Shown here piece by piece: positions 17,279 through 26,948 of a stretch of DNA of 64,000 bases (positions are counted from its first letter, which is position 1; each line of letters opens with the position of its first letter). The DNA is taken from assembly GCF_009649815.1 (NCBI RefSeq), contig NZ_WJIC01000014.1:62001-126000 (forward strand), written 5' to 3'. The position numbers and the translations under genes were made by a program. Source of the DNA: Nocardia sp. SYP-A9097 (GTDB lineage: Bacteria; Actinomycetota; Actinomycetes; Mycobacteriales; Mycobacteriaceae). The notes below the pieces were generated by a model. The model was given only the letters and a program-made list of their open reading frames with translations, was not told the DNA's origin and searched no databases.

Positions 17279-17890
17279 ATGCGGAAAATTACTGCGGGAC
17301 TGTTCATTTCGGTCGACGGCGTCATCGGCGAGCCGCAGGACTGGCACTTCCCCTACTTCAACGACCAGATGGGCGAGGCCGTCGGCGCACAGCTCGCGAC
17401 CGCCGACACCCTGCTGCTCGGCCGCGTCACCTATGACACTTTCGCCGCCGCCTGGCCGGACCGCGAGAACGCGGGCGGCGAGGATGCGGGCATGGCGAAA
17501 TCACTGGGCGATGCCCGCAAGATCGTCGTATCACACCAGGAACTCGATCTCCCCTGGCGCAATTCCGAGCAGCTCCAAGGTGACCTGATCGAGGCTGTGA
17601 CCGCGCTCAAGCAGGAGCCCGGCGAAACCGACATCGCCATGAGCGGCTCCCCATCCATCGTGCGCCAACTCCTGGCCGCCGGCCTGCTCGACGAACTGCA
17701 CCTACTGGTGCACCCCATCGCCCTGCGTCAGGGCCTGCGCCTCTGGAACGAGGGCAACGCCATCCCACTGCGCCTGCTCTCCGCCGAAACCTTCACCACC
17801 GGCGTCCTGCACCTGGTCTACACCTCCGACGACCACGCCCCCGAGGGCGGCTACGAGCAGGCCCTCGCGAATCAGCCCAAGTCCCGCTAG
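17279..17890 (+). CDS. RibD C-terminal/DHFR-like reductase
   Basis: Cytoplasmic NADPH-binding protein of 203 residues. The N-terminus MRKITAGLFISVDGVIGEP, then LLLGRVTYDTFAAAWP, and the later DIAMSGSPSIVRQLLAAGLLD match the dihydrofolate reductase-like family built on the RibD C-terminal domain. Many actinobacteria carry several of these; most have no known substrate. A GGGAG ribosome site precedes the ATG. The gene stands alone and is convergent with geosmin synthase. Confidence 0.85.
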   Translation: MRKITAGLFISVDGVIGEPQDWHFPYFNDQMGEAVGAQLATADTLLLGRVTYDTFAAAWPDRENAGGEDAGMAKSLGDARKIVVSHQELDLPWRNSEQLQGDLIEAVTALKQEPGETDIAMSGSPSIVRQLLAAGLLDELHLLVHPIALRQGLRLWNEGNAIPLRLLSAETFTTGVLHLVYTSDDHAPEGGYEQALANQPKSR

Positions 17891-17936
17891 CCGAGACCCG
17901 CTGCGCTGCAATATCTCCCAGCCAAGAACCGGTGCG

Positions 17937-20201
17937 TCACCCGGTGGTGACCTCGGATGTGTTGCGGCCCGCGCCGATTCGCAGGGCGTGGGTGCCCAGG
18001 CCGGTCGGCCGGAGGAAAGGGAGGCTCGGGCGGGGTTCGGGGGCGGGGGGTTGGGGGCGGAAGCGTTGGAGTAGTTGGGGTTCCTGGTAGCGGCGACAAT
18101 TGGTGTGCCAGTTCAGGATTCCGGCCATCCAGTCTTGGAGTTCGGCGGCGCGCTGGTCCAGGACTCGGCGGACGGATTCGTCGAGGTTGTACTCCTCGTA
18201 CAGGGTGGGGAGTTCGCGCGACACTACGCGCTCGAATTGCTCCAGGCGAGCGGTCATCAGGTCGTTGACCAGGGTGACGGCGCGGTCGCGGTCGCAGCCG
18301 AGGAAATTGCGGATCACGCTGACGCCATTGTGGAAGTCGCCCTCGAACTCGGTCTCCTTCTGATAGGAGAACAGGTCGTTGAGCAGGACGGCGTAGTCGG
18401 CGGCGGTGTTCTCCAGATTCGAGATGGTCTGGGTGCGATAGACCTGCGGCGGCACCAGATTGCCGTGCGAGAGCCCGGACAGCGCCTTGGTGAGGTCGGA
18501 GCCGAAGGTGTCGCGGCGCATTTCGACATAGTCGATGGGGTCGGGAATGCGGTGCAGGGTGTGGTTGAGCACCTCCCATTCGCAGGCGGTGAGGAAACTC
18601 TGTACGGCCCTGCGGAATTCGTGCCGCTGCTCGGTATCCAGGGGCGCGGTGGTGCGGGTCCACAGATCGAGCAGGCCGAGTTCGAGCGGATTGGCGGGCG
18701 TCGCGGCGGCGGGCCCGTCGATCGGCATGAACTCCTGGAACCGGCGGCCCTGGACCTTCGCGCCGATAATATTGCGCGTCGGGAAGAAGGCCGCCGGATA
18801 GTAGTCGTCCACATAGGTGCCCCAGGCGAGCCAGCAGGTGGCCAGATCCAGTTCGGCGGCGGTGGCGTCGGGGTCCAATCCCGAAGAGCAGAGCGCGAAG
18901 TCGAAGTCGCGCAGGTCCGCTTCGCTCCAGATATTCGACGGCAGCCCCGGAACGGCTGCGAGCATGCCCATTTCGCGGGCCCAGGTGACGATGTTCTCGC
19001 GGGCGCTGTCCAGTAGTGGATTGAGCCGGAGCTCGAAGGGCATATAGATCTCCGGCAGCGGAGTCGCACCGACCGGTTCGTACGGTTGATGCGCGAACCG
19101 CGCGAATCGCTCGAGCCCCAGACTCCCCGGCGTAATCCGCAGTGCCGACATCCCCAGCCCGGCGGGCGCGAACGCCGCGAGCAGCGGGTGAGCAGCGCTC
19201 TTGCGGCTCCCCTTGTTCATATACCGGCTGGACCGCAGATGCCATTCATGCCCGCCGGACTGCCAATCCTGTAATCCCTTGGCGTACAGCGACACATCGC
19301 CCTGCTCGGCCGGGCTCACCCCGTATTCGGCGAACAGCAGCGGTAATTCGGTGAGCGCGGTGTACTCGAACTGCTGCACCCGCGAGGTGAGCAGATCATT
19401 CACGATCTCCGCGGCCGACTGCGTATCCACATCCAGGAATCGCTCCATGACCAGGATGCCATTGGCATTCTCGCCCTCCTGCCGCACTTCCCGCTCATAC
19501 GAGAAGATGTCATTGCGCAGGTGCACGGCGTCGGCGAAGGTATCGCAGAGCACCCGCAGCGGCCGGGTGGGCGCGAGTTCGGCGGGTACCTCGGCGTGTA
19601 CGGCATGCTCGACCAGATTGGCCGACCAGGGCGCACCGCCGACCTTGCGGCGCATTTCGATGTACTCGATCGGATTGGCGACGCGGCCCTCGGCGATATT
19701 GTTCAGCTCCCACCGCGACTCCTCCAGCAGTGCCTGGGTGGTGGTGGCGAAACGCCGCCGCCAATCCAGGGACATGCTGGGCACGGTGCGCGGCCACAGA
19801 TCGGCCAGCCCGCGTTCCACCGGATTGGTCGGCTCGGGCATATCGATCCCGGTGAGCGGCATGAATTCGCGTAGCCGCTCCAGGTATTCGCGCGCCCCGG
19901 CAATATCGCGGGTGCGTTTGTAGAGCTCGAGGAAGTGGTCGTCGAAGTAGAAGACCCAGACGTACCAGTCGGTTATGAGATCCAGCTCGGCACCATCGCA
20001 GTCGGGATGCGTGTAGGCGCAGAGCAGCCCGTAGTCATGGCGCTCGAGATCGCTCTCATCCCAGATGTGATGGCCCTGCTGCGGTTCGAAGAACCCCATC
20101 TGCGCGGCCCATTCGCGGGTGTGCGCCCGGGCCTGCTCCAGATGCGGATTGAGCCGAGCCGGATAGGGCATGTAGAAATCGGGAAGTTCGAACGGCTGCA
20201 C
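17937..20201 (-). CDS. geoA: Geosmin synthase (germacradienol-geosmin synthase)
   Basis: Bifunctional sesquiterpene cyclase of 754 residues from a GTG with an AGGGGG ribosome site. The N-terminal class I domain turns farnesyl diphosphate into germacradienol and germacrene D; it shows DDHFLE at 87-92 and the metal-binding NDIFSYERE at 230-238. The C-terminal domain converts germacradienol to geosmin; it starts near 385 and shows the altered DDYY motif and NDLFSYQKE. Both end in the RY/ELQDW-type tail. Length, motif set and domain order match the family closely. No regulator or helper gene is adjacent, as is normal, because the enzyme works alone. Confidence 0.95.
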   Translation of the reverse strand: MQPFELPDFYMPYPARLNPHLEQARAHTREWAAQMGFFEPQQGHHIWDESDLERHDYGLLCAYTHPDCDGAELDLITDWYVWVFYFDDHFLELYKRTRDIAGAREYLERLREFMPLTGIDMPEPTNPVERGLADLWPRTVPSMSLDWRRRFATTTQALLEESRWELNNIAEGRVANPIEYIEMRRKVGGAPWSANLVEHAVHAEVPAELAPTRPLRVLCDTFADAVHLRNDIFSYEREVRQEGENANGILVMERFLDVDTQSAAEIVNDLLTSRVQQFEYTALTELPLLFAEYGVSPAEQGDVSLYAKGLQDWQSGGHEWHLRSSRYMNKGSRKSAAHPLLAAFAPAGLGMSALRITPGSLGLERFARFAHQPYEPVGATPLPEIYMPFELRLNPLLDSARENIVTWAREMGMLAAVPGLPSNIWSEADLRDFDFALCSSGLDPDATAAELDLATCWLAWGTYVDDYYPAAFFPTRNIIGAKVQGRRFQEFMPIDGPAAATPANPLELGLLDLWTRTTAPLDTEQRHEFRRAVQSFLTACEWEVLNHTLHRIPDPIDYVEMRRDTFGSDLTKALSGLSHGNLVPPQVYRTQTISNLENTAADYAVLLNDLFSYQKETEFEGDFHNGVSVIRNFLGCDRDRAVTLVNDLMTARLEQFERVVSRELPTLYEEYNLDESVRRVLDQRAAELQDWMAGILNWHTNCRRYQEPQLLQRFRPQPPAPEPRPSLPFLRPTGLGTHALRIGAGRNTSEVTTG

Positions 20202-20378
20202 GGCACAACCCCCTGGAGTCCTCGACCAAAACGCTTTGTTTCCAATTGCGGGCGGAGCGAAGAGCACTGGACCTACGACCAGCGGAAGCTCCTGTGCGGC
20301 AGGGTTTCTGCCCCCGTCTACGGTACGGCCGGCGCGGCCAACTTTCACGGGAATCGGCGATTGCGCACCCGGGCCGCG

Positions 20379-21914
20379 CTATCGGCGGTGGTGCGGCCGG
20401 GGCCGATTCGCCCAGCGCGGGTTGGATTCGTCACGGCGGTAGGCGGTGACCTGCCCGGCCACCGCGAAGTGCACCCGAATGGCCTCCGACAGCACCTCAC
20501 CGTCCGCGGCCACGGCCTCGGGTTCGTTCAGATGCACGGTGAGCTCGGGCACCTGGGTTTCGCCGTAGACCTTGCTGCGTCCGATGGCGGCCAGCGACAG
20601 CGCGAGCACCGCCCGGGTGCGGGAGAACCGGATATCGGCGCGCAGCCAGCGCACATCCAACAGCCCGGCATCGAGTCGAGAACGGAAGGCCGGGACCGCA
20701 CCGTGCGGGTGGTACGGACCGTTGCCGACGAACACGAACCACACATCGTGCCAACGGCCTTCGAAGCGAATCCGAATCGGCTCAGCACGCCGCAGCATAA
20801 TGATCAGCGCGACCGCGAAGGCCGGCCACTTCCCCCAGCGGCCCTGCCATTTCTCGCGCAGCCGCACCAGATCCGGATACGCGCCGAGGCTCGCGGTATT
20901 GATCAGGTGATGGGTACGCGTACCGGTGGCGGTCTCCAATTCCACGCTCGCGATATCGACCGCGACGGCCTCGCCGGCACCGGTGGAGTCGACCACCTCC
21001 AGCAGGTCGTAGACGCCGAGATCGCGGGCGAAGTGATTGAGCGTGCCGGTGGGAATGACCACCAGCGGCAGGTTGTGCGTCAGCGCCACGGTGGCGGCCG
21101 CGGCAATGGTGCCGTCACCGCCCGCCGCGCCGACCGCGAGCACCTCGGCGGTCCCGGTGACCTCCGCCAGCAGCGTCTCCAGGTGTTCGACGCAGTCCCG
21201 GCCGGGTTCGGTGCGATGCACAATGGCAGCCGGAAGCGCGGCGACCACATCGTCATACGGGTCGTAATCCGCCGCACCGGAGACCGGATTCACCAGTACG
21301 ACAAGCCCTTTGCCGTCCACCATGGTGGGTGCCTCGCGCACCAGGTGTGCCGCGGCCTCATCGGAGGTGCGCACCGGCCACCAGCGCCGGGTGGCCAGCG
21401 CGACACCGGAACCGACTGCCGCGCCGACGAATACGTCCGAGGGCCAGTGCACCCCGGTATGCACGCGCGAGTAGGCGACCGTCGCCGCCAGCGGGGCCAC
21501 GATCAATGCGGTGCGGGGACTCTCCAGCGCGACCGCCGTCGCGAAGGCCGCGGCCGAGGCGCTGTGCCCGGAGGGGAACGATGACGAGGACGGAAAACGG
21601 ATGGCTCGCCGGGCCGAGGGCAGCGCCTCGGCGGCCGGCCGGCGGCGGGCGAACAGGGATTTGAGCAGTACATTGACGGTCAGGCTGGCGCCCGCGACGG
21701 AGATGACCCCGCGCAGGGCCGCGCGGCGGGTCGCGCCCTGACGGCTGGCGAGCAGGACCGCGATACCCGCCCACAGCACGCCACGATCGGCGGTGTGGGT
21801 CAATCGCAATATGCCGCGATCGGCCACCGTCACCGGTATCCGCGCCACCGCGCCATTGACGGCCTTGTCGAAATTGCCTACCCGCTGGAACTTTCGTCCG
21901 AACCACGCACTCAC
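20379..21914 (-). CDS. PAP2 phosphatase-diacylglycerol kinase fusion
   Basis: Two-domain lipid enzyme of 511 residues from a GTG at 21914; a far longer upstream frame is non-homologous. The N-terminal PAP2 domain (about 1-180, with membrane helices) shows KSLFARRRP, PSSSSFPSGHSASAAAF and SRVHTGVHWPSD, the three phosphatase motifs. The C-terminal domain (about 200-500) is a lipid kinase of the diacylglycerol/sphingosine kinase family with GGDGT and PTGTLNHFARDLG. Such fusions occur in actinobacteria and are thought to recycle lipid phosphates. It sits 54 bases downstream of a glutamine amidotransferase. The natural lipid is unknown; a sphingoid-type base is one possibility. Confidence 0.88.
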   Translation of the reverse strand: MSAWFGRKFQRVGNFDKAVNGAVARIPVTVADRGILRLTHTADRGVLWAGIAVLLASRQGATRRAALRGVISVAGASLTVNVLLKSLFARRRPAAEALPSARRAIRFPSSSSFPSGHSASAAAFATAVALESPRTALIVAPLAATVAYSRVHTGVHWPSDVFVGAAVGSGVALATRRWWPVRTSDEAAAHLVREAPTMVDGKGLVVLVNPVSGAADYDPYDDVVAALPAAIVHRTEPGRDCVEHLETLLAEVTGTAEVLAVGAAGGDGTIAAAATVALTHNLPLVVIPTGTLNHFARDLGVYDLLEVVDSTGAGEAVAVDIASVELETATGTRTHHLINTASLGAYPDLVRLREKWQGRWGKWPAFAVALIIMLRRAEPIRIRFEGRWHDVWFVFVGNGPYHPHGAVPAFRSRLDAGLLDVRWLRADIRFSRTRAVLALSLAAIGRSKVYGETQVPELTVHLNEPEAVAADGEVLSEAIRVHFAVAGQVTAYRRDESNPRWANRPRPHHRR

Positions 21915-21967
21915 GCCAATGAACCTACCGGGTGCGAGAGACGAATGACCTTGCGCGAGCGGCGCAC

Positions 21968-22708
21968 TCACCGGTCCAGGTAATACCGGTGCATGAAGCG
22001 GCGCAGAATCTCCGCGGGTATCGGCACCGATTCGCGATGACCGAGTTCGGTCAGCAGATCGGCCTCCTCCGGATCGAAATAGCCTGCGTTGCGATAGATT
22101 TCGATGCGCAGTGCCAGTCCGTCGCCGTCGAGTTCGGGATGGAATTGGGTGGCGTACACGTGTTCGCCGACCCGCACCATCTGCACCGGGCAGCCCGCCG
22201 AATCCGCCAGCAGCACCGCACCGGGCGGGACCTCCTGACACGCCTCCTTATGTCCCACGAAGGCGCGAAAGGATTGCGGCAGGTCCGCCAGCAGCGGATC
22301 CTGCCGGGCCTGCGCGGTGAGTTCGATACTGGTGGCCCCGACGGTCTCGCCGTAGCGCTCCTCGCTGACCCGCCCGCCGAGCACATCGGCCAGAATGCTC
22401 AGGCCGTAGCAGGCGCCGAGATACGGAAAGTCCCGCGCTACAATCTCATTCAGCAGTTTGCGCAGTTTCGGTTCGAATTCGCGCTGGTAGTCGTATTTGC
22501 GTTCCTCCGGATTGCTGACATTGCTGGGCCCGCCGCCCACGATGACCGCGGAGAAATCGTCCAGCGTCAGATCCGGGAACTCGCGATCCATCTGCACCCG
22601 AATCAGATCGCCCGGTGCGAGCCCGCCCATGCGCAGCACGGCGTCGTACTCGTCATCGGCGGCGGCGGTCTCCGGGCGCAACTGCAGTAGTACGCAGGGC
22701 TTGGGCAT
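21968..22708 (-). CDS. Class I glutamine amidotransferase-like protein
   Basis: Cytoplasmic protein of 246 residues from the ATG at 22708 (MPKPCVLLQLRPE). The triad of class I glutaminases is visible: Cys in LGACYGLSILA and His-Glu in YATQFHPELD, preceded by the oxyanion strand VIVGGGPSNVS. It resembles the stand-alone GuaA-like amidotransferases that hydrolyse gamma-glutamyl bonds. No synthetase partner is adjacent. It is likely co-transcribed with the PAP2-kinase fusion downstream. Confidence 0.82.
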   Translation of the reverse strand: MPKPCVLLQLRPETAAADDEYDAVLRMGGLAPGDLIRVQMDREFPDLTLDDFSAVIVGGGPSNVSNPEERKYDYQREFEPKLRKLLNEIVARDFPYLGACYGLSILADVLGGRVSEERYGETVGATSIELTAQARQDPLLADLPQSFRAFVGHKEACQEVPPGAVLLADSAGCPVQMVRVGEHVYATQFHPELDGDGLALRIEIYRNAGYFDPEEADLLTELGHRESVPIPAEILRRFMHRYYLDR

Positions 22709-22815
22709 GGCTCCGATTATGGAATACCCGGCCACCGGAAAACTGGGAAGTCCACTGGGCAAGCTGAAGTTGGTTGCGAGCGGTGCGGCCATTCTGTCAC
22801 CGGTTAGGCCGCCGG

Positions 22816-24078
22816 TCACGCCCCGAAGATCGCCAGATGGATCAGGCCGCCGACCACGCCGAGGGCCGCACCGTGCACGAACAGCAGCCATTCGTCCTGG
22901 CGGGTGGCCGAGCGCAATAGATCCACGAAGTCGCGGCGGTCCAGGGTGCGCATCTGGGTGGCGACGAAATCGCGGATGCGGACGGTCTGCGACGAGAGGA
23001 AGGTGGGGTCCGCGAAGGCGGTCTGGGCCAGCGACAGAATCTCGGGGGTGGCATCGGATTTGAGGCGGTCATAGCCGGAGCGGCCCAGCGAGAAGCGCAC
23101 CGCCGGTTTGGCATGGCCAACCGCCTCGTCGATCGATGCGCCCAGAATGGAGTCGAGCATGGCGGTGGTGCGATCCGCGCGCGGGCCCGCCAGGAGTTCG
23201 CGAGCCAGGTTCGCCGGTGTCATGACCTCGCCCGCAATAATTTCCGCGTACCCATCGGCGATCTCATTGCGGCGCTTCAGCATCAGCCCCTGCCGCCACG
23301 GCACCCACCATTTCGGATGCAGCGGTTCATAGATCATGGTGATGCCGACCCAGTTCACGATGTACCCGATCACCACCCCGCCCAGCGGCAGCACCCACCA
23401 GTACGGGAAGAAATACAGGATGGCGACGAGTACGAAACCCATCGGGAAGCCGAAGTAGAACCCGAAGTTCCTCATGAATCGCAGTTCGTCCGCGGCGATT
23501 TCGCGGAAGATGCGATTGATCAGCCGCGGATTGGCGGTGAGATGCCGGATGGTCATCCACTTGGGGTCGATCAATTCCTCGATATGATCACCGATGGCAT
23601 CGGTGATCGCCCGGGCGCTGACAGGCAATTGCTCCGCGACCCGGCGATACACCAGCTCCCGCGCGGATTCGGGCAGGTTGAACCACAATTGCGGATTCCG
23701 GCGCTCCAGAATCCGCGCCACTATCGCCGGAACCTGTGGGCGCGTGAGCGTAACCAACTGTTCGGCAATGCTGTCCGGATCGAGCTCCCGATAGAAGTCG
23801 GACATGCTGCCCAGCTTGGACAGCCCCTTGTCGACGGCAATGCTGGACATCTTCTCCGCCCGCGACGGCACGATCCCCTGCCAGCCGACCCGCCCGTCAT
23901 CGGAGAGCAACGGCAGCACCTGAATGCGCCGCGGCAGATACGGGAACACCCAGCGCAACCCCGGCAACCGGAACCCGTGGAACCGGATCGGCTCGAACAG
24001 CATGAGAATGCCGGTCCAGTTGGTGACATAGCCGATGACCCCGGTGAACAGTGGAATGGTGATCAGCTTGAGCCACAC
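22816..24078 (-). CDS. DUF445 membrane protein
   Basis: Membrane protein of about 420 residues. The N-terminal helix GVIGYVTNWTGILMLFEPI and its repeat near 260 (VIGYIVNWVGITMIYEPL) are the signature of DUF445, with GxxxGxxTNxxAxxMLF-like repeats flanking a long soluble region and a C-terminal helix. I chose a GTG at 24078 because it places a short leader before the first helix; upstream codons look non-coding and lack a better ribosome site. Function is unknown; some relatives are tied to cell-surface or sporulation processes. Confidence 0.75.
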   Translation of the reverse strand: MWLKLITIPLFTGVIGYVTNWTGILMLFEPIRFHGFRLPGLRWVFPYLPRRIQVLPLLSDDGRVGWQGIVPSRAEKMSSIAVDKGLSKLGSMSDFYRELDPDSIAEQLVTLTRPQVPAIVARILERRNPQLWFNLPESARELVYRRVAEQLPVSARAITDAIGDHIEELIDPKWMTIRHLTANPRLINRIFREIAADELRFMRNFGFYFGFPMGFVLVAILYFFPYWWVLPLGGVVIGYIVNWVGITMIYEPLHPKWWVPWRQGLMLKRRNEIADGYAEIIAGEVMTPANLARELLAGPRADRTTAMLDSILGASIDEAVGHAKPAVRFSLGRSGYDRLKSDATPEILSLAQTAFADPTFLSSQTVRIRDFVATQMRTLDRRDFVDLLRSATRQDEWLLFVHGAALGVVGGLIHLAIFGA

Positions 24079-24234
24079 GATCTGAGGGTACGGCCCCGAA
24101 GACCTGAACACGGGCAATTTTCCCCATCGGGCGCGGCCTGTCCGCTGACCCCGAACCACGCTGCCGGAAGATAGCCGCCGCGACTCCTTCCGTGGTACGA
24201 CGCGAACCGTCCATACCGTGGATATCGTGAAGCC

Positions 24235-25131
24235 ATGGCTGAATTCGGCAGTGCCGCCGCATCCCAACCGCCCGCGATTCCCGGGGTGCGGCGGTCGTTC
24301 ATATCGGCTCGGGGCGTGCGGTTCCATGTGACCGAGGCCGGGCCGGAGGATGGGCGACCGGTGGTGCTGCTGCACGGATGGCCGCAGCACCATTACGCGT
24401 ATCGGGATCTGCTGGCGAATCCGCCCGCGGGACTGCGCATTATCGTGCCGGACCTGCCCGGGTACGGGTGGTCAGGGCCCGCGCCGCATCGGTGGGCCAA
24501 GGATGATGTGGCCTCGGACCTGTTCGCACTGCTCGATGAGATGGGTATCGAACGGGCCGTGCTCGGCGGTCACGACTGGGGCGCGTTCATCGGGTATCGG
24601 ATGATCTTGCGGGAGCCGGAGCGGTTCTCCGGATACCTGGCCATGAATATGGCGCACCCATGGGTGCCCAAATCCGTTGTGATACGCAATCTTTGGCGAT
24701 TCCTGACCTATCAGCCACTGATCGCCATCGCGGGGAAGCCGGTGCAGCAGCGCACCGGATTCCTGGAATGGGCGATCAACAAGAGCATCAGCGATCACTC
24801 CGCGGTGAGCCGCGAGGTGGTGCGCAGCTTCTCCGAACGCTTCCGCGACCCGGTATGCGCGCAAACCGCGACCGACACCTATCGGACGTTCTGGCTGAAG
24901 GAGATTCCCCAGTCCGCCCGAAACCCGGAGCGCCGACGCGGAACCATCCCCATTCGCGTGCTCTTCGGTATGGATGATGTGGCCGTGCACTACTCCATGG
25001 CCGATCCTGCCACCGCGAAGGCCGACGACTACACCTTCGAAGCTGTCAGCGGCTGCGGCCATTTCATCGTCGACGAACGCCCCGATTTGGTGCGCGCCCG
25101 CCTGATCGAATTGGCGGACAGCACCGAATAA
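24235..25131 (+). CDS. Epoxide hydrolase-like alpha/beta hydrolase
   Basis: Soluble alpha/beta hydrolase of 298 residues. The oxyanion motif HGWPQHHYAY and the nucleophile elbow GGHDWGAFIG with Asp as nucleophile mark the epoxide hydrolase/haloalkane dehalogenase branch; the catalytic His is in GCGHFIVDE. The cap region (about 150-210) lacks an obvious tyrosine pair assignment, so epoxide versus other activity is open. It is divergent from the DUF445 gene and followed 8 bases later by a decayed ATPase gene. Confidence 0.82.
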   Translation: MAEFGSAAASQPPAIPGVRRSFISARGVRFHVTEAGPEDGRPVVLLHGWPQHHYAYRDLLANPPAGLRIIVPDLPGYGWSGPAPHRWAKDDVASDLFALLDEMGIERAVLGGHDWGAFIGYRMILREPERFSGYLAMNMAHPWVPKSVVIRNLWRFLTYQPLIAIAGKPVQQRTGFLEWAINKSISDHSAVSREVVRSFSERFRDPVCAQTATDTYRTFWLKEIPQSARNPERRRGTIPIRVLFGMDDVAVHYSMADPATAKADDYTFEAVSGCGHFIVDERPDLVRARLIELADSTE

Positions 25132-25200
25132 CGCCCAGCGTGACATTCAGTGATCCCACCGCAAAGGCGATGATGGCCGCGGGTTCGCGTCTACCCGGCC

Positions 25201-25268
25201 CGGCAGATCGGCGACGTAACCGTCGGCAGATCAGCGGCACATCTGTCGGCAGATCAGCGGCGCAACGC
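25201..25268 (+). repeat. 23-bp tandem repeat, three copies
   Basis: CGGCAGATC recurs at 25201, 25224 and 25247, a strict 23-base period; copies two and three share GTCGGCAGATCAGCGGC. The array sits exactly where homology of the downstream ATPase gene begins, so it may mark the deletion endpoint or have formed by slippage there. Confidence 0.75.
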
Positions 25269-26261
25269 GTTCCGGATCTGTGGCTGGCGATAAAGAACTC
25301 CGTCGATCGGGATCCACGTCCGGGACGGTTCCTATTGACAGGCTCGGCCCGGCTGCTCGGCCTCAGCACTCTGCCGGATGCGCTGCCCGGGCGCTCCGAG
25401 ACCATCGAGCTGTTCCCGCTGTCGCAGGGCGAAATCAATGGCACGCCAGATGGATTCATTGATGCCGCCTTCACGCTCGGGCATCACATCCGCACTGCGG
25501 CAACCGAGCTGCGGCGCCGTGACTACCTGGCGTTGGCTTCCCGTGGCGGCTACCCCGAAGCCGTCCAACGAACTACGCCACGCCGCCGCGCGCAATTCTT
25601 CAAGTCCTATCTCGACAACATCATGAGCCGCGATGTCCATCAGATCGCCGATATCCAGCGCCTTTCCGATATGCGACGACTGATCGCCGCGCTGGCCGCA
25701 CAGAGCGGCGGTCTGCTCAACTACAGCCGACTCGCGTCTGACCTGGGCATTCCAGCCAGCACCGTCCGTACTTACATCGGCCTACTCGAGGTTGTCTATC
25801 TGGTCCATTCGATACCGGCATGGTCCGCGAACGCCACTGCCCGCGCCATCGCCACCCCGAAACTCGTATTCACCGACTCCGGGCTGGCAGCTCATCTGTT
25901 GACCGGCATAACCAACGACGCGGCGAACGGCGGCATGATCGAAACCTTCGTCCTCGGTGAGCTCACCCTCCAACCCACCTGGAGTCAGACGATGGCCCGA
26001 CTCCACCACTACCGCGACCGCGACGGCTATGAAGTCGATGCCATTCTCGAAGACAATGCGGGGCGCATTATCGGTATCGAGGTCAAGGCTTCCGAAACCG
26101 TTCGTACCGATGATTTCCGATCCCTGCGCATCCTGCAGACTCGTCTGGGTGACCGCTTTCATGCCGGTTATGTCCTGTACTGCGGGGACCAACAGCTCCC
26201 GTTCGGCGATCGGTTGTCTTGCCTGCCGATCAGTTCACTGTGGACGACGCCGTCATTCTGA
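25269..26261 (+). pseudogene. AAA/DUF4143 ATPase, 5' truncated
   Basis: Remnant of an ATP-binding protein of the AAA_14/DUF4143 family (COG1373). Homology begins at RVPDLWLAIKNSVDRD and GRFLLTGSARLLGL (sensor region), continues through ALPGRSETIELFPLSQGEI, and includes the DUF4143 C-terminal domain (FFKSYLDNIMSRDV, then YEVDAILEDNAGRIIGIEVK, PD-D/ExK-like). The Walker A and B segments that should precede it, about 80-90 residues, are missing and replaced by repeat-derived sequence. The open frame runs back to 25140 but has no ribosome site, so normal ATPase function is lost. Confidence 0.72.
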
Positions 26262-26275
26262 TCGAACCCGCCTGA

Positions 26276-26938
26276 CTAGCGGGCAACCCCATTTCCGGTG
26301 TGCCCGGCGAGCAGGCTGCTGAAGGGGGTCAAGGCACCGAGGGTGCTACCGGAGGTGCGTTTGCGGGGTTCGGTGTCCTGCAGGAAGCCGGCTACGGAGG
26401 TGGGTTCGGCTACTACGAGGGCGGCGAATTCGGCTGCGGCGCGGTGGATTCGGTCGGTCAGGCCGGTGGAGCCGAAGTCTTCGGTGGCGGCGAAGACGCC
26501 CGTCGGGACGATTACCGCGCGCAGGTAGGTGAAGAGGGGGCGCATGGCGTAGTCGAGTACCAGGGAGTGGCGTGGGGTGCCCGCGGTTGCCGCTATCAGG
26601 ACCGGCATGGCGTTCAGGGCATCGGGGTCGAGGATGTCGATGAACATTTTGAACAGGCCGCTGTAGCTGGACGCGAAGACCGGGGTTACCGCGATCAGGC
26701 CGTCCGCCTGCGAGATTCGTTCCCGCACAGCCGAAATGGTGGGTGTGGCGATACCGCCGGTGGCCATGGTGGCGGCGAGTTCGGTGGCCAGTTCCCGGAG
26801 TTCGATCACCTCGAGCTTCACGCTCTCCCCGCGCCCGCCGACCGCCGCGGAGACCGCGGCGGCCAGCTGATCGGCGAGCAGGCGGGTCGAGGACGGCTGG
26901 GACAGCCCAGCGGTGAGTACCACGACTTTGCGGCTCAT
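26276..26938 (-). CDS. LLM-partnered NADPH-dependent FMN reductase (CE1759 type)
   Basis: Flavin reductase of 220 residues from the ATG at 26938. VVVLTAGLSQPSSTRLLADQL is the flavodoxin-like FMN phosphate loop, followed by ADGLIAVTPVFASSYSGLFKMFIDIL and the family-typical IAATAGTPRHSLVLDYAMRPLF. This matches the CE1759 family, which is nearly always beside a CE1758-type luciferase-like monooxygenase; here that gene ends 10 bases upstream. It should supply reduced FMN to that partner. Confidence 0.88.
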   Translation of the reverse strand: MSRKVVVLTAGLSQPSSTRLLADQLAAAVSAAVGGRGESVKLEVIELRELATELAATMATGGIATPTISAVRERISQADGLIAVTPVFASSYSGLFKMFIDILDPDALNAMPVLIAATAGTPRHSLVLDYAMRPLFTYLRAVIVPTGVFAATEDFGSTGLTDRIHRAAAEFAALVVAEPTSVAGFLQDTEPRKRTSGSTLGALTPFSSLLAGHTGNGVAR

Positions 26939-26948
26939 CTGTTGTGCC

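Noticed and set aside
21915..22241. N-terminal extension of the PAP2-kinase fusion
   Set aside because: The extra 109 residues overlap the amidotransferase gene and lack homology; the GTG at 21914 fits the family start.
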